The notes under the pieces were generated by a model. The model was not told the DNA's origin, searched no databases, and saw only the letters and a program-made list of their open reading frames with translations. 64,000 nucleotides of DNA from NCBI GenBank assembly GCA_030263475.1, contig SZPC01000003.1:124001-188000 (forward strand). The letters run 5' to 3'. Positions 52,598-60,816 of the stretch are shown here, one piece after another (within the stretch, counting starts at the first letter, position 1; every line of letters begins with the position of its first letter). The DNA comes from OLB4 sp002050165 (GTDB taxonomy: Bacteria > Bacteroidota > Ignavibacteria > Tepidaquicellales > Tepidaquicellaceae). The position numbers and the translations under genes were made by a program.

Positions 52598-54339
52598 TAT
52601 ATGACTGTATAATAATCGGCGCAGGTCCGGCAGGGTTAATTGCATCAGTTCAACTGAAGCGGGATAACTTTAATGTCCTGTTGATTGAAAAAAACGCAAT
52701 TGGCGGATTGTTAAAGAACTCTAACCTGGTTGAAAACTATCTGGGTTTTCCGAACGGAATTACCGGGACTGAACTTGTCAAAGTTTTTAAAAACCAACTC
52801 CGGTCATCCGGCTTGAATCCGATACATGCTGAAGTAAAAAAAATTTCCAGCACCGGAAATATCTACTCCGTTGTTACTGAAGTTAAATCTTATAAATCGT
52901 ATGCAGTATTGATTGCTTCCGGAACTATGCCTAAAATGTTATCGGTAAAAGGAGAAGCGGAACTTATCGGTAAAAAAGTGTTCTACGAAATTGCATCTTT
53001 GCCGGAAACTTTAAACTGTACATCGGTTTTAGTTATCGGCGGAGGTGATGTAGCATTTGACTATGCACTGAATTTAAAATCAAGAGGTTACAATCCATTC
53101 ATTGTAATGAGGCATCAACCGAAGTGCCTCGGAGTTTTGCAGAAGCGGGCAGCAGCAGAGAGTATTCCATACTTGATAAATCAAAATATAATTGAAATCA
53201 CAGAATCAGGGGATGCTGTCTTTACTATCTGCGAAGGTATTACATTTAAATCTGAATTAATTTTGGTTGCTGTCGGAAGAGACCCGGTTCTCCCTGAAAT
53301 AAATGAAGCATCAAGTAAAGGTATTTTCTATGCCGGTGATGTAATAAATGCCGATTACCGGCAGGTACATATTGCAACCGGAGATGGTTTAAAAGCTGCA
53401 ATGAAGATTTCAAAATTTTTAAATCAAAAAATGAAAATCGTAAAAGAAATAGGAAACGAAAAACTCGCAAAAGTTTTCATCGGTAACATTCGAGGCAGAA
53501 ATGTCGAATTTGCTGAATCAATCCAACCTCCACTGCCAAGGAACGAGAAATGGGTAATTACTATATCCTGCTTGTTCGGCTGTCCGGTCAAGTGCCTGAT
53601 GTGTGACGCCGGTCAGGAATATTGCGGGAAGCTTGATTTGGACGATATGCTTGAACAAATTGACCATGCAGTAATGAGGTTTTATCCCGACAGAAATATT
53701 CAGGTTAAGAAGTTTAAAATCCAATTTGCCCGGATGGGTGAACCTGCTTTCAATCCCGCGGTACTTGACGTGCTGGAAGAATTGCCCAAACGTTACGTTG
53801 CACCCGGATTGATACCCTCAGTTTCAACTATCGGTCCGAAAGTGTCATCTGATTTTTTTGAAAAATTATTGGACATAAAAAATCGTTTGTATGCGAACGG
53901 AAAATTTCAAATGCAATTCTCGATTCACACTTCAGATGTTCAAAAGCGTGACACATTAATGCCGATTAAGAAAATGAGCTTTCCCGAAATTGCTGAGTTC
54001 GGGGAGAGATTCTTTAATCCCGGCGACAGAAAAATAACCCTCAATTTCATTGTAATGAAAGGTTACCCGATTGAACCTGCAATCCTGCGAAGCATATTTC
54101 AACCTGAAGTTTTTATAATAAAGCTCACACCGTTGAATCCAACAATTAACGCTCGGAATAATTCTCTTGAAACCGAACTTGATCCGGATAATAAATCCAC
54201 AGTCTCGTCGCTCGTTGATAAATTCAGATTTTTCGGGTTCGATACGCTCGTCAGCATCGGCGATACCGGTGAAAATGAGATAGGTAGCAATTGCGGACAA
54301 TATGTGTCAGTATTGAAAAGTACTCAATATCAAAATTGA
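52594..54339 (+). CDS. Fusion: thioredoxin-reductase-like flavoprotein + RlmN/Cfr-type radical SAM domain
   Basis: A 581-residue fusion. Residues 1-280 are a TrxR-like FAD/NAD(P)H reductase: GAGPAG (9-14), GGGDVA (149-154), FYAGDV (245-250). The CxxC disulphide of true TrxR is missing (KKVFYEIASLPE at that place). Residues about 300-581 follow RlmN/Cfr: CX3CX2C at C330-C334-C337, ARMGEP (379-384), SVSTIG (409-414), FSIHT (442-446), LMPIKK (455-460), KLTPLNP (510-516) and a late NCGQY with C567, the site of the methyl-carrying cysteine in RlmN. The other RlmN cysteine is a Thr here (T323), though C326 is near. The RlmN N-terminal RNA-binding domain is absent. Confidence 0.85.
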   Translation: MIYDCIIIGAGPAGLIASVQLKRDNFNVLLIEKNAIGGLLKNSNLVENYLGFPNGITGTELVKVFKNQLRSSGLNPIHAEVKKISSTGNIYSVVTEVKSYKSYAVLIASGTMPKMLSVKGEAELIGKKVFYEIASLPETLNCTSVLVIGGGDVAFDYALNLKSRGYNPFIVMRHQPKCLGVLQKRAAAESIPYLINQNIIEITESGDAVFTICEGITFKSELILVAVGRDPVLPEINEASSKGIFYAGDVINADYRQVHIATGDGLKAAMKISKFLNQKMKIVKEIGNEKLAKVFIGNIRGRNVEFAESIQPPLPRNEKWVITISCLFGCPVKCLMCDAGQEYCGKLDLDDMLEQIDHAVMRFYPDRNIQVKKFKIQFARMGEPAFNPAVLDVLEELPKRYVAPGLIPSVSTIGPKVSSDFFEKLLDIKNRLYANGKFQMQFSIHTSDVQKRDTLMPIKKMSFPEIAEFGERFFNPGDRKITLNFIVMKGYPIEPAILRSIFQPEVFIIKLTPLNPTINARNNSLETELDPDNKSTVSSLVDKFRFFGFDTLVSIGDTGENEIGSNCGQYVSVLKSTQYQN

Positions 54340-54347
54340 ATAAAAAT

Positions 54348-54740
54348 ATGAACAACTTACAATTCGAAATAATACTTTATGTTTCTGACCAAAGTCGGAG
54401 CGCAAAATTTTACTCTGCTATTTTAAGAAAAGGACCATCCCTTGATGTCCCCGGGATGACGGAATTCATGCTAACCGATAAGGTGCGATTAGGTTTAATG
54501 CCTAATTCGGGAATTGTTAAGATTCTAAAAGATAAAACACCGCATCCTGCAAAGGGAAATGGAATTCCCAGATGTGAACTTTACGTAATCTCAGACAACC
54601 CGCACGATGATTTGATGAATGCGGTCAATAATGGCGCAATTGTTGTAAGTGAAGTTGGCTACCGCGATTGGGGTGACTACGTTGGGTACGTTGCCGACCC
54701 GGATGGTCACATTATTGCATTTGCAAAATCCGCAACCTGA
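54348..54740 (+). CDS. VOC-superfamily (glyoxalase/bleomycin-resistance fold) protein
   Basis: A 130-residue single-unit VOC protein: FEIILYVSDQSRSAKFYSAIL at the start and YRDWGDYVGYVADPDGHIIAFAK at the end, with the usual central strands. VOC members are glyoxalases, dioxygenases, epimerases or drug-binding proteins; the metal residues are not certain here. I chose the ATG at 54348, eight bases after the fusion's stop, over a longer frame from 54291 that runs inside the upstream gene. It completes the three-gene cluster. Confidence 0.78.
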   Translation: MNNLQFEIILYVSDQSRSAKFYSAILRKGPSLDVPGMTEFMLTDKVRLGLMPNSGIVKILKDKTPHPAKGNGIPRCELYVISDNPHDDLMNAVNNGAIVVSEVGYRDWGDYVGYVADPDGHIIAFAKSAT

Positions 54741-55161
54741 AAATACAATCAGGTTTATTTTAAAATATTTTCATTGATCAAAAACATTCCTAACCTGTCC
54801 CCCAACCGATATTTCATCAAATGGAATTAAAAATTTAGATTATTTGTTTTTCTGATATCCGATACTTTTTTGAAGAGTATTTTTTTAATTGCCGTAGCAA
54901 TTAAGGAATGCCAGTCAATTGAAATCGGCGTTCCTTGTTGTTATTACCTAAATGTACTATTTTGGCTCATTCAACCGAAATGATCAGGCATCTGTGGATG
55001 TACAAATTCCCTAAATTTTGCACCTGTGAACTTGATATATTTGTGAAATTAAAAATTCAATGTGAGTTTTTATAATTTCCCAAGTAAATCCTGAGACAAC
55101 AAAGAAACCGGTTGAATTTAGTACATCGTTAATTTTGAAGTTTTAAAGGTTTCGTATTTTT
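54741..55161. other. Intergenic region between the radical-SAM cluster and the molybdoenzyme operon
   Basis: 421 bases. An imperfect hairpin lies at 54903-54936 (AAGGAATGCC / GGCGTTCCTT, one G-T pair, 14-base loop) followed by GTTGTTATT, a possible weak terminator. I looked for an FNR-type box (TTGAT-N4-ATCAA) for the downstream operon and did not find a good one. No RNA gene is visible. Confidence 0.45.
54903..54936 (+). terminator. Weak terminator-like hairpin
   Basis: Ten-base-pair stem with one G-T pair and a 14-base loop, about 160 bases after the VOC gene; the T tract is interrupted. It may separate the two operons. Confidence 0.3.
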
Positions 55162-56217
55162 ATGTACCGGTTAGTAAAAACACTCAACAGGCAAGCATTA
55201 GTAAATGCAACTGTATCAATTTTTGTTGTTATTGCCATTGTAATTGCGGGTTCGCGGAATCTTCAGAACTTCGATGCCGCGCTCGTAGCTTACCTATTCG
55301 GAACAGTCTTCGCGGTTTTTGGAATTGCTTATCGCTATTCAGTCTGGTTACAACGTCCGCCAACCCGGTTATATTGGTATAGAAGTTGGCAATTCCTGTT
55401 TAGTAAAAATTTCATCCCTTACGCACTCCGGTCTTTAAAATTATTTTTGCGAAATATTTTACTTCAACGTTTTATTTATCCCAGAGGGAAGCTCAGGTGG
55501 TTTGGTCACCTCATGCTTGCTGTTGGTTGTGTTTTAGCATTTGCAATTACGATTCCTCTCACTTTCGGATGGATTCATTTCACACTCGATCCGAATTCAA
55601 TCTCAACCTATAACGCTCACTTTTTTGGTTTTGTCGTTACAAGTTTTGAGCTCGGTACACCGATTGCAGTAATAACCTTTCACGCATTGGTCTGGTGCTC
55701 TGTCATTGTTACAATAGGTGCTGTCATCATGCTGAGAAGAAGACTTACAGATGGTGGCCTGATTGCAACCCAAACTTTTGAAGGTGATTGGTTACCGTTG
55801 TTTTTGCTAATAGCAATTTCAGTTACAGGAATCGGAATTACTTACGACTATACTTTCCTGCAAGGTAGAACGCACCAATTCATGTCTGTAACACATGCAA
55901 TAACTGTAATACTGTTCCTTATTTGGTTACCTTTTGGAAAATTCTTTCACATTTTTCAACGATTGGCACAACTTGGCGCAAATATTTACAAAGTCGAAGG
56001 CATGAAACGGGGAATGGCTGTATGTCCTCATACAAAAGAGGAATTTGCGTCAATTACTCACATTGAAGATTTAAAAAACGTATCGAAAAAGCTCGGTTTC
56101 GATTTTTCCTTAAAAAACGGTGGAAGTCATCTTGACCTATCACCTGAGGGAAAGAGGTCTGCTCTTGCCAAAGCGCATTACAAGGCAAGAAAAGAATCGG
56201 GCAAATTTTTCGGTTAA
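55162..56217 (+). CDS. NarI-like membrane cytochrome b subunit
   Basis: A 351-residue inner-membrane protein with six helices. Candidate haem ligands lie in helices: RWFGHLML (third), ITFHALVWC (fourth) and VTHAITVILFLIWLPFGKFFHIFQR (last), the latter much like the final NarI helix. A hydrophilic C-terminal extension (about 285-351) contains CPHTKEEF. It should take electrons from membrane quinol and pass them to the iron-sulphur and molybdenum subunits encoded next. It is the first gene of the operon. NarI/DsrM-type assignment is by helix pattern, not by overall similarity. Confidence 0.72.
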   Translation: MYRLVKTLNRQALVNATVSIFVVIAIVIAGSRNLQNFDAALVAYLFGTVFAVFGIAYRYSVWLQRPPTRLYWYRSWQFLFSKNFIPYALRSLKLFLRNILLQRFIYPRGKLRWFGHLMLAVGCVLAFAITIPLTFGWIHFTLDPNSISTYNAHFFGFVVTSFELGTPIAVITFHALVWCSVIVTIGAVIMLRRRLTDGGLIATQTFEGDWLPLFLLIAISVTGIGITYDYTFLQGRTHQFMSVTHAITVILFLIWLPFGKFFHIFQRLAQLGANIYKVEGMKRGMAVCPHTKEEFASITHIEDLKNVSKKLGFDFSLKNGGSHLDLSPEGKRSALAKAHYKARKESGKFFG

Positions 56218-56233
56218 TTTAATTAATTTTTTA

Positions 56234-58450
56234 ATGGCAAAATTACCTGTATCTGTAGATAAAATAATTGAACAATTCGGACCGCACAAATCGTACACAC
56301 CAAAAGAGGGATTTGAGGGTAATTTTGAACCGGATAAAATTGTTAAAACGCACTGCTGCTTTTGCGGAATGCAATGTGGCATTCAGCTAAAAGTTAAGGA
56401 TAATAAAGTTACAGGTTTTGAACCGTGGATGGAATTTCCATTTAACGAAGGTCGCCTCTGCCCGAAGGGTGTACAGAGATATTTACAGAATAATCACCCC
56501 GACCGACTATTGAATCCCTTGAAGCGTGTTGAGGGAGTTGGATTTCTTCCCATTGAATGGGACGATGCAATGGAAAAAACTGTAAGCGAAATCAAGAGAA
56601 TACAGAACGAATACGGTAATAATGCATTCGGTATGTTGTCAGGTGTTTCACTTACCAATGAGAAGAGTTACATGATTGGAAAGTTTGCCCGAGTTGCATT
56701 AAAAACTGCCAATCTCGATTACAACGGCAGGCTTTGCATGGTAAGCGCAGGCGCAGGTAACAAGAAAGCATTTGGTATAGACAGAATTTCAAACAGTTGG
56801 AGCGACCTTGAACACGCTGAAGTAATTTTAATCGCAGGATCAAATGTGAGCGAAACATTCCCTACACTTACTCATTACATTTGGCAGGCGCGGGATAACG
56901 GTGCGCGGCTTATAATTGTAGACCCGAGGATAACACCGATTGCCCGCACGGCTGATCTTCACTTGCCCGTATTACCCGGTACTGATTCAGCGCTCTTCGG
57001 AGCTATCCTGAAAATCCTTGTTGACAATAATTGGCTGGATAAAGAATTCATACAAAATCACACCAGCGGCTTTAACGAAGCTGTAAATGCCGTAAAGGAT
57101 TACACTCTGGACTGGGCTGAAAAGGTTACAGGCGTAAAAGCGGAGAAAATTCAGAAAGCTGCCGAATGGTGGGGAAAAGCAAAAACCAGTTTCCTGCTCC
57201 ATGCGAGGGGAATTGAGCATCACACAAAAGGAGTTGATAATGTCCTGAGTTGCATTAATATCGTGCTGGCTACCGGCAGGATTGGAAAACCATATTGCGG
57301 ATATGGAACAATAACGGGGCAAGGTAACGGGCAGGGGGGAAGGGAGCACGGACATAAATGTGACCAATTACCCGGGAACCGTGACATTACAAATCCGGAA
57401 CACAGGAAATTCATTTCAGAAATTTGGGGAATAGATGAAAAGGATTTACCCGGAAAAGGACTGACAGCTTATGAACTTATAGAAGCAATTCACCGCGGTG
57501 AGGTTAAAGGTCTCATCTCAATATGCTTTAATCCGTTAATTTCGCTACCGAATAACAGCTTCGTTCGAGAAGCATTAGAGAAACTTGAGTTCTACGTTTC
57601 AATTGATTTCTTCCTGAACGAAACAGCCAGACATGCGGATATAATACTTGCGGGTTCACTTCACGAAGAGGAAGAAGGGACTGTAACAACTGCCGAAGGC
57701 AGAGTCGTTAAGATAAACGAAGCTGTTACTCCGCCGGGGAATGCCAGAAGAGATAAAGATATAATAATGGAACTCGCACGACGACTTGGTGCAGGGGATA
57801 AATTTAATTATGAAAATAGTGAAGCAATTTTTAATGAATTGAGGATAGCATCGAAAGGTGGTACGGCGGATTACTTTGGAATTACTTACCAGCGAATTGA
57901 AGAAAACATGGGTGTCTTCTGGCCATGTCCTTCGCTTGATCATCCCGGGACACCACGTTTGTGGGAAGATAAAAAATTTGCTACCAATGACGGGAAAGCA
58001 CACTTTAATCCTGTACCGTTCAGAGAACCATCTGAAGTAACTGACAATGAATATCCAGTTGTGCTCACTACCGGAAGAGTTGTATCACAATATCTAAGCG
58101 GATCACAAACGAGGAGAATAGGTAAATTAGTTGATCAATATCCGCAACCATTACTCGAGATTCACCCTGAACTTGCATCTAAGTACGGAATTAAAGACGG
58201 TGATCTGATCACAGTGGCAACCCGTCGTGGAGAGGCAAACTTTCCTGCACAACTTGTTGAAACTATCAGAAAGGATACGGTTTTTATTCCTTACCATTGG
58301 GGTGGAAAACAATCTGCAAATCAACTTACTATCGGGACTTTGGATCCTGTTTCCAAAATCCCTGAATTTAAAGTCTGCGCTTGCCGGCTCGTTCATACGG
58401 GTATTAAGGCATCAGACAAATTGAAAGAAACAGCTTATCAAAGTTATTAA
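56234..58450 (+). CDS. Bis-MGD molybdopterin oxidoreductase, Nas/Nap-like (probable nitrate reductase)
   Basis: A 738-residue catalytic subunit. I start at ATG 56234; a longer frame from 56120 lies inside the preceding gene. The [4Fe-4S] ligands are C41-x2-C44-x3-C48 and C76 (RLCPKG). C168 in NGRLCMVS is in the position of the molybdenum-ligating cysteine of Nap/Nas enzymes. TGQGNGQGGREHGHKCDQL resembles the assimilatory nitrate reductase signature, and the C-terminal dinucleotide-binding domain (VVLTTGRVVSQYLSGSQTRR) is intact. There is no Tat signal, so it is cytoplasmic. Nitrate is the best guess; other oxyanions or sulphur compounds are not excluded. Confidence 0.85.
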   Translation: MAKLPVSVDKIIEQFGPHKSYTPKEGFEGNFEPDKIVKTHCCFCGMQCGIQLKVKDNKVTGFEPWMEFPFNEGRLCPKGVQRYLQNNHPDRLLNPLKRVEGVGFLPIEWDDAMEKTVSEIKRIQNEYGNNAFGMLSGVSLTNEKSYMIGKFARVALKTANLDYNGRLCMVSAGAGNKKAFGIDRISNSWSDLEHAEVILIAGSNVSETFPTLTHYIWQARDNGARLIIVDPRITPIARTADLHLPVLPGTDSALFGAILKILVDNNWLDKEFIQNHTSGFNEAVNAVKDYTLDWAEKVTGVKAEKIQKAAEWWGKAKTSFLLHARGIEHHTKGVDNVLSCINIVLATGRIGKPYCGYGTITGQGNGQGGREHGHKCDQLPGNRDITNPEHRKFISEIWGIDEKDLPGKGLTAYELIEAIHRGEVKGLISICFNPLISLPNNSFVREALEKLEFYVSIDFFLNETARHADIILAGSLHEEEEGTVTTAEGRVVKINEAVTPPGNARRDKDIIMELARRLGAGDKFNYENSEAIFNELRIASKGGTADYFGITYQRIEENMGVFWPCPSLDHPGTPRLWEDKKFATNDGKAHFNPVPFREPSEVTDNEYPVVLTTGRVVSQYLSGSQTRRIGKLVDQYPQPLLEIHPELASKYGIKDGDLITVATRRGEANFPAQLVETIRKDTVFIPYHWGGKQSANQLTIGTLDPVSKIPEFKVCACRLVHTGIKASDKLKETAYQSY

Positions 58451-58465
58451 TTTTGAATAAAGAAT

Positions 58466-59035
58466 ATGGCAGTTAGTGAATACAATCAGGAGATGGAATT
58501 TTTCGTTGACATGCAGCGGTGCATTGGATGTCACGCATGTGAAATGGCTTGCGCCGAATGTGAAACAAACGGGCAGGAAAGTATGATTCACGTTCATTAC
58601 ATTGACAGGGCAGTTTCAGTTCAGACAACGGTTCAGGTCTGCATGCATTGCGACGAACCCGCATGTGCAACAGTTTGTCCGGCAGATGCTATAACCAAGG
58701 ATAACTTCGGTGTCGTTCATTCTGCAAATACTTCACGTTGTATCGGTTGTTCAAATTGTGTGCTGGCGTGTCCGTTCGGTGTACCGATTAAATTTGAAGA
58801 GAGTGAACTAATGATGAAGTGCAATATGTGTTACGACCGGACAAGTGCCGGTAAAAAACCAATGTGTGCAACCGTTTGTCCTAGTCAGGCGCTATATTAC
58901 GGTACCCGTGAAGAAATAAGAAAGCGAAGACCCGAGAGCGTACCGGTAAACACATTTAAGTTCGGTGAACTTGAAGTAAAGACTAAGGTAAAAATCATGA
59001 TGCCAAAAGGCGCTACAAAAATAATCGTGGATTAA
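58466..59035 (+). CDS. Four-cluster 4Fe-4S ferredoxin subunit (DmsB/NrfC/NarH-like)
   Basis: A 189-residue electron-transfer subunit with four cysteine groups: CIGCHACEMACAEC, CMHCDEPACATVCP, CIGCSNCVLACPFG and CNMCYDRTSAGKKPMCATVCP, enough for four [4Fe-4S] clusters. It would wire the cytochrome b subunit to the molybdenum subunit. No signal peptide is present, so it should be cytoplasmic, on the same side as the catalytic subunit. It starts 15 bases after the catalytic gene. Confidence 0.92.
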   Translation: MAVSEYNQEMEFFVDMQRCIGCHACEMACAECETNGQESMIHVHYIDRAVSVQTTVQVCMHCDEPACATVCPADAITKDNFGVVHSANTSRCIGCSNCVLACPFGVPIKFEESELMMKCNMCYDRTSAGKKPMCATVCPSQALYYGTREEIRKRRPESVPVNTFKFGELEVKTKVKIMMPKGATKIIVD

Positions 59036-59040
59036 AACGA

Positions 59041-59556
59041 ATGAAAGAAAAAAATCAGGAAATATTTTCAGAAACGTGGAAGGATGACTTCCCTATTCAA
59101 CAGCAGGAGGCAGTTCATGTTTCAAGGCGGGAATTTGCAAAATTTCTCGGCCTGCTTTCAGGTACACTCGCATTGGGGAACGCCGGAATAATCATTAAGT
59201 CAATCCTATTTCCCTCACAAAAACTGAAAGGTGAACATTTCGTTTGTAATCAAAACGAGGTTCCGGCTGGCGGCATGAAACAATTTGAACTTCAATTGGA
59301 TAAAACAATTCCTTATATTCTAATTCATCTCAAAGATGGTCAATGGCGGGCTTTTGAACAAAAATGTACGCACTTATCCTGTGCCGTTAGATACGTCCCT
59401 GAAATGGATAAAATACAATGCCCTTGTCACAATGGATATTTCGATGCCCGTTCAGGTGTAGTTTTGCAAGGACCACCGCCCAGACCACTGCCGAGACTCG
59501 ATGTAATTCTTAAAGATGGAAAAGTGTTTGTCGCTGAAATGAAAAATAAAACTTAA
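59041..59556 (+). CDS. Rieske [2Fe-2S] protein with Tat signal
   Basis: A 171-residue protein. A twin-arginine motif (S28-R-R-E-F-A-K34) followed by a hydrophobic segment directs it, folded, across or into the inner membrane. The Rieske site is complete: C109-T-H111 and C127-P-C129-H130-N-G, with C114 and C129 as the likely disulphide pair, and a GPPPRPLP proline loop. This is the quinol-oxidising type (cytochrome bc-like). Its predicted periplasmic site contrasts with the cytoplasmic catalytic subunit in the same operon. It starts five bases after the ferredoxin gene. Confidence 0.9.
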   Translation: MKEKNQEIFSETWKDDFPIQQQEAVHVSRREFAKFLGLLSGTLALGNAGIIIKSILFPSQKLKGEHFVCNQNEVPAGGMKQFELQLDKTIPYILIHLKDGQWRAFEQKCTHLSCAVRYVPEMDKIQCPCHNGYFDARSGVVLQGPPPRPLPRLDVILKDGKVFVAEMKNKT

Positions 59557-59567
59557 GCATATTAATC

Positions 59568-59825
59568 GTGAGCGATTTCAGAGAATCTCAGAATAAAGCA
59601 CATCCGAATAAAACGAACACGTTAATGACGGGTATTATCCTGTTACTGATATTTATCATAAGTATTCAGATTTGGTTTTTGTATAGTGCATTGAACAATG
59701 CTTTGGAGAGAAACCTTGATATTGCAATCGCTACATTTCTTGGTTCATTTGTACTGGCATTAGTATCCTTCTGGTTAATAAGGTATCTGCCTGATCCGCG
59801 GGAAGGTAAAATTAAACGAAAGTAA
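59568..59825 (+). CDS. Small two-helix membrane protein
   Basis: An 85-residue protein with a GTG start, a polar N-terminus and two predicted helices (about 20-42 and 50-72), ending in a basic DPREGKIKRK tail. No family is recognised. It is wedged between the Rieske gene and moaA (its TAA is directly followed by the next ATG), so a role in anchoring or assembling the reductase is plausible but unproven. Confidence 0.65.
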   Translation: MSDFRESQNKAHPNKTNTLMTGIILLLIFIISIQIWFLYSALNNALERNLDIAIATFLGSFVLALVSFWLIRYLPDPREGKIKRK

Positions 59826-60806
59826 ATGATCCTCGACAAATTTGAAAGAGTTCACAATTATCTGAGAATATCTTTAACCGACAGCTGCAATTTCCGGTGT
59901 AGCTACTGTATGCCGGATGAACAAATTGTAAGCATGAGTTCAGCACAGCTAATGAGCCCGGATGAAATTGAAAAAATTTCACAGATTTTCATTAACCTCG
60001 GTGTGAACAAAATCAGGCTTACTGGTGGCGAGCCGCTTGTCAGAAAAGATTTCTCTGAAATTTCAACCCGCCTCTCAAAATTAAATACCGATCTGACTAT
60101 TACAACAAACGGATTTCTTGTGGATAAATATCTGAACATTTTCAAAAGCTCAGGCATACATTCGGTTAATGTCAGTCTCGATTCACTTCGCCCTGAAGTT
60201 TTCAAAAAGCTAACTAAGCGCGACCACTTTCATAACGTCTGGAATAATATCGCCCTGTTACTTGAAAATGATTTCAGAGTAAAAATTAATGTTGTCGCAT
60301 TGAACGGTATTATCGAGGATGAAATAATTGACTTTATTGCAGAGACAAAATCCAGACCGTTGCACATCAGGTTCATCGAGTTCATGCCGTTCACCGGCAA
60401 TAAATGGGAATCGGGGAAAGTGGTAACCGCAGATCAGATGTTGAAAATGGTTACTCCGATTTTTGATGTAATTAAGCTGGAAGATGAACCAAACGCCACA
60501 GCGAAAAAATATAAAGTACCCGGTTTTGAAGGAACTTTTGCATTTATAACAACCATGAGTAATTTATTTTGCGGGGATTGCAACCGGCTTAGGTTAACTG
60601 CTGACGGGAAGTTAAAAAACTGTCTGTTCGGTAAGGATGAAATTGATCTCTTAGGTGCGTTTCGAAATGGTGAAGATATCACTCCACTTATACATAAATC
60701 AGCATCTATGAAACATCGCGAAGCAGGTGGACAGTTTCCGAAAAGTTTCCACGATACAGAAGCAGATAAAATAATTAACCGTAGTATGATAGGTATCGGT
60801 GGTTAA
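59826..60806 (+). CDS. moaA: GTP 3',8-cyclase MoaA (molybdenum cofactor step 1)
   Basis: A 326-residue radical SAM enzyme that, with MoaC, turns GTP into cyclic pyranopterin phosphate. The N-terminal cluster motif is CNFRCSYCMP and TGGEPL follows. The C-terminal cluster ligands are in FCGDCNRLRLTADGKLKNCLFG. The terminal Gly-Gly needed for activity is present (GIGG). MoaC is not in the window. It starts directly after the preceding stop (TAAATG) in the same operon as the enzyme that needs the cofactor. Confidence 0.95.
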   Translation: MILDKFERVHNYLRISLTDSCNFRCSYCMPDEQIVSMSSAQLMSPDEIEKISQIFINLGVNKIRLTGGEPLVRKDFSEISTRLSKLNTDLTITTNGFLVDKYLNIFKSSGIHSVNVSLDSLRPEVFKKLTKRDHFHNVWNNIALLLENDFRVKINVVALNGIIEDEIIDFIAETKSRPLHIRFIEFMPFTGNKWESGKVVTADQMLKMVTPIFDVIKLEDEPNATAKKYKVPGFEGTFAFITTMSNLFCGDCNRLRLTADGKLKNCLFGKDEIDLLGAFRNGEDITPLIHKSASMKHREAGGQFPKSFHDTEADKIINRSMIGIGG

Positions 60807-60816
60807 ATCTAAATTG

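Noticed and set aside
52594..53430. Ordinary thioredoxin reductase
   Set aside because: The CxxC redox pair is missing where it should be, and the frame continues without a stop into the radical SAM domain.
52594..54339. Ordinary 23S rRNA methyltransferase RlmN
   Set aside because: The N-terminal RNA-binding domain is replaced by a flavin reductase and one of the two essential extra cysteines is absent.
54741..55161. FNR-type binding site for the molybdoenzyme operon
   Set aside because: TTGAT half-sites occur but none pairs with ATCAA at the right spacing.
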